NCBI GenBank assembly: GCA_032158295.1
Contig: CM063251.1
Span: 20,829,933 to 20,893,932 of the forward strand
Origin: Pycnopodia helianthoides
Lineage: Eukaryota; Echinodermata; Asteroidea; Forcipulatida; Asteriidae
Direction of reading: 5' to 3'
Length of the DNA: 64,000 nucleotides
The notes beneath the pieces are model-generated. The model did not search any database. It had not been told where the DNA came from and saw only the letters and a list, made by a program, of their open reading frames with translations. Every line of letters starts with the position of its first letter. Positions within the stretch are counted from its first letter, which is position 1. Shown here piece after piece: positions 47,901 to 59,900 of the stretch. The translations under genes were made by a program, and so were the position numbers.

Positions 47901-50900
47901 CATACTTCTGTGAGAAATGACAAACCTTACATGCAAACGAAGAGTAATACCTCAAGGAGAGTAAACCTTGTGTTAACGATGAAATGAAAGAAGGAAAAAG
48001 AGGATCTCATCCATTGATGCATCGATTGGAATTAAATCCCAGATATCTTTTGCTGGGTCGTTGTAGTGCGAGGTGGGCGACTTGGGTTTTGTCAAATAAA
48101 CCATCATCCATTTTGGACAGAATAACCAATTTGAAATCAAATTCCCGACACCAAGATATTTCGAGGGTGTGGTTCCTTTGAATAGAAGTAGATCGGGAGG
48201 CAAGCTAAGATAATACACTGTGTGCTAAGAAAAGGGATGTAACGAAAAGTTACTGGAGAAAAGGTGTAAGCAAATTAATGTGCAAAACTGTGTGTCAAGA
48301 AAACTGAGTGTGACAGTTTGATTGTTTTTCTGCCATTTATAAGTCATTATAGGAAGGTTAAATTCTGCATGGGAATGGGTAAACATGTCTTTGGGGTTAT
48401 TTTAGCAACAAAAACTAAAAATATTATTTTGTCAGGAGCAGTTTTATTGCTCCTGTTCTTTCATTACTGGAAAAAGTACTTTGTGCCTTGAAAAATATAC
48501 AACTACCCGAGGCACACTACGATTTATCAGTAAAATGATACATCTTTCCAAAGTTGTTCAACAATGATGATCACAGCATTATATATTAGTTCTGCATCTT
48601 CTTGCAATAAGGTGGCACTACGCACAGAAGTGCATCTTAGAGGAGACGGTGAGACGAAGACATAAGATGTGGTCCTGGACTCATATCAAAAAGCATCGGA
48701 CAATGTGCAGAGAGTATCAGAAGGAGTATGTCACCAAGCTTGACACCAGTAAACCAGGCAAAGACCTGATTGCTAAACTAGAGGTGAGTTAAGCTTCTTC
48801 ATATTACTGAGAATACCAGTGACCGTGTCTGTGGGGATGGGTTTATACTATATTTACACCAGGGACCGATTTCATAGAGCTGCTTAAGCAGAAAACATTT
48901 CTGCTTAGCAAAAAACAAGCTGAATACCAGTCACAGATGCAACATGCGAAATGGTATTTTAGTTGATAACCTTTTTCTGATAAGCATTGTATTGTTGTGC
49001 CTACCTAGTTTTTGATGCTTAAGTAGCTCTATGAAATTGGGCCCTGGCTTCATTGTTGTAGACAAAATTGCTAAGTAATTGTGTGCAAAGCAAAAACATT
49101 TGCTGGTCGCAAACAGTGTTGATAACAGCATTTTGGCTAGTTACCTGTTTCTGCTAAGCAACATTTTTATGTGCTTAGCAGCTCTATGAAATCGACCCTT
49201 GGTCTTTTGTTTAAACTTTTCCAAGTTAATGACTACAAAGGGAAAATGTAAAACAACTTTTATTTATGAAAAAAATGTTCAAAACTTTCAATATTGTTTT
49301 ATCAATGATTTAGAGTTTTAAATCTGTTAACGCAACTTGTTTGCAAAAACTTAAACCTGTAAAAATACAAATATATTTTTAAAAAGCAGAAATGTTTGCT
49401 ATTTTGTTTTTTAAAGACCCAAAAATTTTTTGCAATTGCAATAAGCCTGGTTTGATGTATTTGTTCTTTAAGTTGTGGTTTTAGCTATTTGTCTAAGAAT
49501 GTAACTTGAAGTTATAAACTACAAGGGAAACGTGACTAAATAGCTCAGTTGGTAGAGTGCCGATACGTTAATCTGGGGGTCTCAGGTTCAAATTCTGCTC
49601 CAGTAAATATTTCAGTGTACAACCAAAATTTTTATTATTTCCCTGAATTTTCCAGTCTCTGGAGAAGGAACTGAGCGTGATGAACATCACCATGGGTAGA
49701 CAGCGTGCCGAGGTGGAATTCCAACGTCTCGGCAAGAAACGAGCCAAGGAGAAGGCAGAGAAGGGATGGTTCGGAGGATGGTTTGGTGGAGGCAAGAAAC
49801 CAGAGGAGAAAAAGGACGAGGGAGACTTCAGTGACATAGCAGGTGAGCAGCAATTGTCTTAGAAGAACATTTGGATTTGGTAGATATGAAACTGTTCAAC
49901 GTCACAGTCAAAGATTTTAGACTCTATTTCTGCGTGGACTGGTTAAGCGCTCATGCTAACAAGTTTCCTCAGACTTCTGATGAACATTAATTAAATTCAC
50001 TCATGAGGCGACGCACTAGTCATCCATTCTTTGTATCTCTTGAAACTGACTTGACAGCGTCTTATTTCTCTCCAGGTCGTTTCCAAGAAGCAATGTCAGA
50101 GGAAGAAAAAGCCAAAATGTACAGTGCCATCGGCTACAGTGAGAAGAGCGTGGACCCAACATTCCCAAATGATGTAAGCTAATCATGGTTGAAATGTCCC
50201 TAAGGGTAGTTTTATTCCAGGTGCCAGCACTTTGGGGAAATACTTGTAATTTGTTTTGTTTGAAGTGCAGCTATCCTAATCGGTGATGAAATATTTCAGA
50301 CTTTTATCTGAATTTAGACTTCTTTATTTAATCTCTGCCTGCTGAAAGACAAATGCTGTAACTTTCTCCAGATACAAGGAAATCTTGCTCCTTGATTTAC
50401 TTATCTTGCCCTGAGAATACTGTTCCCTGAGGTTCCTTGAAATTATGACTACACGGTTACCAAAATGTTGAAATAATATTGTCTGAACATACTTCCTAAG
50501 ATTTGGAATAAAGTTTCAGACTTTTTTTGTCAGCAGCGACTCTCACCCTTGCATAATGGTTGCAGCTTGTTTACAAGTTTTGTGTTGTTGAACTTCTTGT
50601 GAACTTATTAGGCTTTCATTGATTGGTCAGTGCATAGTGCATAAAGGGGTGGAGCTTCATGGATAGGTCCTTTCTTACCTTCGATCCACTCAACGAACTG
50701 AAAAACAAGAACCCCCCAAATCATTTTGAGCAACAATTCTTTTCTTTTTTCTTCCTTTTTTTCAGTTGCTGAAAAAAAGGGTCAAAATAATAAGAATTAA
50801 TTTAAATTGTTTAAAAGGTATTAACTCAAGCGGAAAAAGCACTTTTAAGAATCATTGTCTGCTCTTGGGAGATGTGAAATCTAAGCTATTTCTGTTTTGT

Positions 50901-53900
50901 ATCAATACATCCAGTATGTGGGAATCCAGGCCCACATGAGTCTGAAGAGTACCAGTGTCAAACTTCTTGATGAAGAGCGCCCTCTTCCTCAGCTTCTTAA
51001 TCTCTCGGTGACTGATCTGACTGCTGATTTCAATCAAAGACCAGCTGCAGATGCCATTAAGTAAGTAGTATAAGGTTTTATAATTCTCTCAATTAGTCTT
51101 GTTTCAAGTCTGTTGGCAATCAAATTGGTCCAAATAAATTTGTGGAATTAATTTAACTCACTTTAAAGTTAAAATCCTAAGCTGCATTGGATAGACAGTG
51201 TGTCAAAGTGGAGTGGCAGAAGCGTGCAAGAGCTGAGAATAGCAGCAATTGCATGAGACCAGGTGATGACAGCGACCCGAGGAATGTGCCCCTATTACAT
51301 TCTGAGGACGAGGCGGCCATGGACGCAAGTCTATGCTGAATGATGATGATGACTTTAAAGTTGTCTTGATTCTCAATAAAGCATCCAGCTGCATACATTT
51401 GTTTTGGCCTGTGTTCCCATTCCATAAAGCTGTTTATCAAAATGTATTTGCCCCCTAAAAAATTCAACAGGGCACCAGTCACAATAGTTTAAACTACATG
51501 GCATTTTGGCTGGTGACCTTTTCCTTCTAAGTAAGATGATTTTGTTGCTTAAATTTCTTTATGCGTACCTGCTGTTTTAAATTATAACAGTGAATAAATG
51601 CGATTTTTGGGGAACAAGTTTAAAGAGTAAATAACTATTCTTTACTTGTACGTCTATTCAGGCTGGATTTGAAACTGGATGACTTCAGTGTGTTTGGCAC
51701 CCCCTTGGAAAAAGACAAGATCCCTCAACTGGTGGAATCCCAGAACCTAGAAGCAGACAAGCAATATGCGTTAGTCAGCCTGATGGTGGAGACTAATCCC
51801 ATGGATGGCAAGGCTGATCAGAGGGTCAGATTGAACACTAGACCCATCAAGATTGCCTATGATGCTGTGAGTATACAGGGCTCAATTTAGTCTAAAATGC
51901 TGCCAGCAAGACTGGTTAAAAAAAAGAAGATTTTAGGGTCTAAAACCGCCCTTAGGTAGACCTGCATTTTGCTTCCGTGGGGATGGCACCGTCGGGATCA
52001 AGCAGAAATTTAAAGCTTAGGTCACTTTAAATGACAAATTCTGTGAATGTTTGGAACAAGTGTCACCCTGACAACCATGCTTATGTCAACCACGATGAAA
52101 GACCGGTTGCTGAAGCACGTTCAGCAGTAAAAGCCGTACACGTATTGGCGCACAAGCTTACGCTAATATGCTTAACGCAATCAATACATAAGGTACTTAA
52201 TGTAAAATATTATTGATTGATTTCCACCCTTCGGGAACAAGTGGCAGAAGTAGAAATGTTCCTACTCTTGCGACTGTGAATTTATTTCTGACGGCAACTG
52301 ATGCCGATCGTCTTAACATCATCACAGTCTTACTCAGGTCGTAATTAATCGGCGACTGATATGTTCCTGACGGTCTTAGCTCAGGCACAGAAGACCCTGA
52401 AAAGGCAGTCACTGACTGTTTTTTGTGTCATCGCAAGGTCAACATGAGGGCGGCTTTAATTTTTCCATGACAAGGTATTCAAGCATCGCATTTTTTATAT
52501 TGGCCCTCAGAGCAGAACAGCATTTTAAGCTCTGACATTCTTTTGTCTGTTCCATGTAGAATACCATCAACCAGATAGCCAAGTTCTTTGAGCCGCCCAA
52601 GGATGTTCATCTAGATGAGTAAGTACCTATTAGGGGAAGATTACCAGTTAGGAGAATATCGATTCCTTCTTACCTTCAAGCCAAGTCAAACTAAAGCTGT
52701 GAGCTCCAGGGAAAAGTAAAATAGAATTGAAGACAAGCAGAGTATACTATTTAAAATTTTGAGACCATGAAACGGCTCTTTTCAGAGCCAACACTCCTCC
52801 TATAAGAGATTTGTGGTTGTACCCACAAGTTTACCAGTAATAGTTATTTCCAGTTGTCCACACCATGCAAAGTTTCAAACTTCACTTAGAATTTGAATGC
52901 TTTCAGACATTTTCTTATTGAATAACAGACACCCATTTGCATTGACTCTGTGGTTTCTGTCCCTGCGTTTCACCTCTGTGGACCATGGTTCGAATCCCAC
53001 CTCAGACAGGCATGATATTCTTTCCTACTTTGGTCTGATTTCCGATTTATCAGAGAAATCAGATATTGTGAATAAATAGCCTGAAATGTCCATATAAGCC
53101 TACACCATGTGTATATGTAGGTCAGCCCTTGTACTCAATGAAATGTTCCTACAAGGACCAAATATCATGCCTGCTCAGACCGGAGCCTTGCATGTGGATT
53201 GGGTTTTCAGTCCCTACCTGATTGCGTGGGTTTTCCCCATGTGGGGTTTTCCTCCCACATCTAAAACTGAATATTTCTTCTTGTTTTCCTGTTCATCCTG
53301 TTATTCATTGTCACCAAATCATGTAAATTGATCCTGTTCACTTTTTTTTTCTTCTCAAAACAAATTAGTGCTAGTTGGGTTAGAAGAAACTGTCTACTAC
53401 CCAGTCAACAGAGAGCCTGTCCAAAACCACATTTTTGGTTTTAGCTACATCAGCAATTTTTTGAGTTGTTTGCTTTCAACGTGGGCTTCAAAAAGGCAAA
53501 CTAAGCCTGTGGTGGAGATAAAGTCAAAGCTGTGTTTTAAAAAGATGCTCTAAACAAGAGCCGTGAATGATATTGAACAAGTGATCAAGGTCGTGTAAAA
53601 AATGAAAATAATGTCCGGGAAAAAAAAGATAAACAATTCCTGTCACAGGCACAATTGTGGACGTCCACGTACCCACGTACGTGAACGGTGTACTCAGATC
53701 TATGATTGTACAAACAGGTGTAAACATTTATGCTTAAAAGTTCTACACCCATCTCTTGACTCTCTTGTTTTACTTTCTTATCTGGTACTAGTTTGTCTTC
53801 AGCAGCGGTATCATCGTTGGGTGAGTTCACAGTGCAGTCATCCACCGGTATGCAGTTTCTGGTTGATAATAAGAGCATCTTAGACGTCAGTATCGATCTT

Positions 53901-56900
53901 AAACCGTCTTATATCATCATACCAGAGAATGGAGTCAATGACGGGTGAGCAACAACCCTAAACATCTTTAAAAATTTACAATATTTTTTATGATAAGTGC
54001 TGCATTTATTGATTGATTGATTTATTTCCTTTTATTAACCCAGGGTGAGCCAAATCAGTTTAAACTGGTTTCCATTTGGGTTTCTGTAATCCTTCATCAT
54101 ACAAATTAAAAACAAAAAACATAAACTAAGTATGTTCATAAAAAATATTTAAAAACAAACACACACACACACAGACGGTGGAAAATACTTAAAGGAACTA
54201 AAGGATATTAAAAATATATAAAAGTAGAAAATGCAGAATAGAAGTATATTACAAGTTATGTAATAGGATGAAGTGGTATTGGTGCTTTTGACAATAAATC
54301 ATAAAAACGTAAGTTAGTTGAGAACAGTGAAGTAAACAAGTGCAAAAGCTAAAACAATTGTGATTTAAAAACAGCGAGGGACTCAATTTTCCTTAAACAA
54401 ATAGACTTGCTGCGAAAACAGCAAAAAAACTGTCATGGTATTTTCATAGAACGTCAAATCCATCCACGCTTAGGGAGGTGACAGTGGGTACCAATAGCAT
54501 CTCTGGGCACAGCAATCGCGAACGAACACCAACCCTCAGAAATCTAAGAATTGATTATGCATGAATTGTTTCTCAGATTCAAATGTTTTGGGGTGAAAAA
54601 TTCTCAAAATCATATTACTTCAAAGGGAATCATTTCTCAAAATAGTTACTGCAGTGCTTTGCACTAAGTAAGTTTCATGGTCATTAATTTTGGAGTATTT
54701 ACCAGTCTGTGACCCTACCTTCAAAGGAACATTACAGATTTGGTAATTGTAAAATATACTTTTGATCACAGATTTACATAAAACTTACTTGGTCTAATGA
54801 TGATGATAGTAGAAAACATCCCTTGAAATATTTCTGTCTGAAATGCCATACTTGATGAGAAATTAATAAACTAATTTTCCGATTGGAGTTTATCGCTCAG
54901 TGAGCGTTTTATTCATTTGTTGAATCTATATGATTTCATGCAAATGTATGATCGGTTTTTTCACTATTTTCTCGTGACCCAAATGGCCGATCGATCTCAA
55001 ACTTCTACAGGTTTATCAGTTTATGTGTATGGTGGATTACATAAGTGCTTACACTGCCAGCAACTGTAACCAATTCTGTAATGTTCCTTTAAAGTGTGTT
55101 AATTTGTTTTCTTCCCAAGTAAATACCTCAATGTTCCCTTTAAGTGTAGTTGATCACCTACAGGATAGGGCTATCGATATTCTTATCGAGTGACATCTTC
55201 TAAATGATAAACTGAGTGACAAGACGTTGGCTGATGCATCTTGTGTGTTTCTCTGTGGTGTGTATATTTAGGACTGGAAGTGCCTTGATTGTTGATCTTG
55301 GCAATCTCAAGTTGAACACTGTGAACGAGGAGAGACATACAGAGCCCAGACGAGAGGTGAGAAACATCGATAAGATTTATGATCATAAACACTACAAATC
55401 CTGCAATAGTTTCATTGTTTCTGAAATTTGACCTTCTTTAAAGTTAAAATAACATTGCTGAAATAGCAGCTGTTCGTTACATCCTGTGACATTTTTATTA
55501 TTTTTTATTTCTCTTCAGTTTGCATAGATTTACAGCACCTGCTCTTATGAATTTGTTTACAAAATCTTACAATAGAATAATCATTTAGAGACATTCATTT
55601 AACAATTGTTTCTGATTCCAATGTAATATTATTTGTGTCATCCTTCACCCATACCTGACCATTTTCATCCCCTTCCTTGCTCCACCTCCCTCTTCACTCC
55701 CAGCCTTTTCCTCCCCCCTCACTTTTCCTAATTTCTTCCCCTCCCTCCTCACCCTTTCATCTGCCCCTACTTTGTGCAACGTTCCTTTTTGGATTTTTGA
55801 ATGTAGCACAATCTTGTTGTCTTTTACACATGGATTTAAAGGCAGTGGACACTATTGGTAATTACTCAAAATAATTATTAGCATAAAACCTTACTTGGTA
55901 ACGAGTAATGGGGAGAGGTTGATAGTATAAAACATTGTGAGAAACGGCTCCCTCTGAAGTGACATAGTTTTCGAGAAAGAAGTAATTTTCCACGAATTTG
56001 ATTTCGAGACCTCAGAATTAGATTTTGAGGTCTTGAAATCAACCATCTGAAAGCACACAACTTCGTGTGGCAAGGGTGTTTTTTCTTTCATAGTTATCTC
56101 GCAACTTTGACGACCAATTGAGCTCAAGTTTTTACAGGTTTGTTATTTTATCCATATGTTGAGATACACCAAGTGAGAAGACTGGTCTTTGACAATTACC
56201 AATAGTGTCCAGTGTCTTTAAATGTTTATCTGTTAAAATCTACATGTAAGTTTGTAAACTGATTATTTCAGGGTTTTTCCTGTGGATCAGTGTGATTTTT
56301 TCTAAACCAAATAATAAGTATAACAAATTTCTGTGCAGAATGAATCTCTCGATGATTTGATGAAGAAGGCTTATGATGTATTCAAGATTGAGCTTCAATC
56401 GGTGCAGGTTATCCTGGCAACTGAAGGTGAGTAACCAATGGTTTTATTGTTCATTTATCATCCAAAACCTGCCTCCCTGTGTCAGCTAATCTAATTGGTC
56501 AATCAGTGTCCAGTCATCTCTCCTTCCCTATGTCAGTCTATTTCATTGGTCACTCAGCATCCAATCATCTCTACTTACCTGTGTCAGTCCATCTCATTGG
56601 CCGATCAGTGTCCGGTCATCTCTACTTTTCTGTGTCAGTCCATCTCATTGGTCGATCAGTATCCAATCATCTCAACTTCCCTGTGTCAGTCCATCTCATC
56701 GTTCATTTAGTATCTAGACATCATCAGTGCCCTTAATACATTGACGTCATAAATCACTCCAAGTTAATTTTTTTTTTTAAGTTTCAGCTTCAGTGATGGA
56801 AAATATCTTTAAATAAAAACGAAGTTACATAAAATCTAAATTTGCTGTTGAATTTCATTGTGAACCTTGATTTGCCATTGTATACATTATAAAAAAAGAG

Positions 56901-59900
56901 TACTTGCATGTTCTTTGTAACAGGGAGTGACTGGCGTGAAGCTAGGAAACTGGGAGGGTCACCTCTTCATCTACTGCAGCCACTTGATCTGAATGTTGCA
57001 CTTCATAAATGCTTCGTGGAGGATTCTCGACTCGCCAAGTAAGTTGGATATTCAGTCTTGTCAGAAGCAATATCATAGCATCAAAAGCAGCATCTAGCAG
57101 GGGTGTTAAGCGGCAAATGAGAGACTTTTCAGGTCAATAGGTGGCAGCAGACTAAAGCCGTTGATCTTGGAGATATGCACATGCCCAGAACTACGTAAAC
57201 AATTGAAATTCATCTGGTACTTCAAAGCCTACTATTGTCCTGCGATGAAGTACTACCAAGTGGAGAAAATTGTTCCTCGACTGTCCAATTCTTTTTTGTT
57301 TTGAATTGAATTAAATGTTAATTTTTAAAAGCTAAACTTTCAATGATTACACCCAACCCAGGATTAAGGTAACAGGAGAGCTGCCTGATGTGACCGTGGA
57401 TGTGTCCGACTACAAACTTCAAGAGCTTCTGAAACTGGCTCTTAGTATCCCAGTCCCAGAGTCAAGCAAAGAACCTGAGGAAAAGTTCTCAAGGGTAAGT
57501 CAGCATCTTCCATCTTGAGAGATTTCATTCATTTGGGTATAGGTTTATACCATGCTGATATGTGGAACAGGGTGTCCCCCAAAATGGTCCCCGATTTGAA
57601 CACACTCTTTTCCTCTTGTACAGAAGTACCCCCTAAAATTCCCTCTACAGAATTCCAGAGATTCCCAGAACACAATGAAGACACAGTAGGAGGGGAGGGT
57701 GGATGTGGGGGGTGGGGGGGGGGGAGTACACCATGCCACATATCGAGCACCAAATGTGTTGGTTTATTTACTGTTGAGAAGGTGGATGGGCAAGGTTTTG
57801 GTGCTTGACAGATCGTGGGGCAGATAGAGGAAATGTTGGGGGGAATTGTGCCTTTTGATGATACAAGCGTGGAATTTGGCACACAGTCAGAGTATATCAT
57901 GAACAAGATATTTGGCTACAGGGCCATCGCAGATTTGTCCTCTGAAAAAATGTGGTAGAATAACAAGCAATTTTCAAAATTGTCATAATGGCTGCCATTG
58001 CTTGTTATTCTATCTGTATTTTGTCAAAGGACAAATCTGTGATGGCCCTATAGCCCAATATCTTTCTCGTAACATACTCTGACTGTGTGCCATATTCTAT
58101 GCTTGTATCATCAAAAGGCACAATCCCATCACCTACCTGCTGTTCTAACACCTGGACACTTCAGTATGTTTCCATTGTGGTATCAATGGTACTCTGAAGA
58201 TAGTGGTAGATACTTTGTTTTAGACTTGACTTTCTAGAATGGTCATCCTTGGGTCATTGGGTCATAGCATGGAGCTTTCTAGCTACTGTCCATGTTGATT
58301 AGCAAACCCAATGATGAAAATACTGAACATTTGCATAGATTTGTGCTATTTTCAAATGTGTTATTCTTTAAAAGAAATTTGTTGTTATAAATGTTTGTTG
58401 AAGACTTTCAAGATCATAAGCAAACAACAGCAAGATAACGCCCACTTCCATTCATCCATAAAGGTCAAATTAGAGGTCGTGTTCTAAAAATTATATGGAC
58501 ATTTGAAGAAAAATATAATTCAATTTTTTCCACAATACCATACTGATTATCTTGTCAAAAACAGTTATGTCTTTTATTATTACTCCAGATACTTTCATTT
58601 GAAAGAGGGGATTTATAAACAAGCAAAGTTAATCATATCTGGACATACATCTTGGATTTGAAAGGAGGGCGTGGTTGCTAAAGGGCCAAAGGTTACAGAC
58701 TGTTTTTATTATGTGGTTTACATTCATTTGGTATCTCATTTAGTATCTCTTAGTGCCCAGTGTTGTATATGACAACATAATAGACCCCTTGCATATGACG
58801 TCACAAACCCAAAACAGCGCCCTCACTGAGGTCAAAGGAAGACCTGTCATTGGCTGAGAGTTGTGCCGCAGCACCTACACGCATGCATGTTTCCATTGTT
58901 TCTCACCGGTGCTAATTGTCTAAAATTGTCTAATTGTATGTTTTGTGGTCATGTGACGTCATTGTGATGTGGTCCCGAGAATTCTAATATCTCATTGTTT
59001 CCCTTGTATAATATTTATGTATGCTGCGTAGCGGATCTAAATCTTTAGCTTAAAATTACTTTTATCAAATTTTAAAAATAAAATAAATTGAGGAAAACTA
59101 ATGTTCATTTAGAAGAAGTAAACAGCACTGTAACCGAAAGAGTCATAGATTTTAGTTATGTATGGCGGTAGGGGCTTATACTGAACAGAGAGTGGCTATT
59201 TTTGAAGGGCGGAGCTATTGCAAGACAGGAGGGTGCAAACTAACTCAGATTCTTGACATTGTCTCCATGGGTAGTCATGTCCATTAATGGTGACCTTTCT
59301 TCTGAAATGACAACATTAGTTATTTTAAAGGTAGGGTCATACTTTGGTAATGACACCAGAGAAATTATGTAAATTTTTATCAAAAATCCTATTTGTTAGA
59401 AAAATGGTAGTGGTTGTAAGCATCCTGGGAAATTGTTTCGTCTGAAGTGTCCCCGTTGATTAGAAATCAACAAAAGTATGTCAACAAATTTAAATCTCCA
59501 AAGATTGCCTGCAGGTAACTTTTGGAAATTTGAATGCTGCCCTCAATTTGGCCAGAGATGTGGTTGGTACCAACTGTCACCTCGATAAATGTGGATGGGC
59601 TCGACATTCTTGATGAAAAACTGTGACAATTGTTTTGCTGTTTTCTCATTAAGTTGGCATTGTATTCAACTGAAACTTTCACAGGTGACTTTCATTGTAT
59701 CTTTCTTGATAACTTTGCCTAAAAAGCAGCAATACAAAACGTTGACAAAAACCAAATGATGACCCTACCTTTAACAAAATAGAGAACTTTTGAGACGTAA
59801 TGGAATTATCTGGTATGTGTGCCACTATCTTATGTCTAAAGGTCTCATATTGGGCTAAAAACGAGCTTCTTGGATTTTCCTATTCAGTCTTAAATCTTGA

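Noticed and set aside
53821..53826. GTGAGT inside VPS13 exon 17 as an alternative donor
   Set aside because: Joining it to exon 18 would break the frame, and the conserved [11 protein letters not shown] segment lies after it.
57529..57906. 125-codon proline-rich frame on the minus strand
   Set aside because: Proline run is the complement of a G-run, and one end enters the long inverted repeat.
58797..58963. Pair of TGACGTCA sites as a CRE enhancer or internal promoter
   Set aside because: Surrounding sequence looks like decayed dispersed repeat, and there is no first exon nearby.
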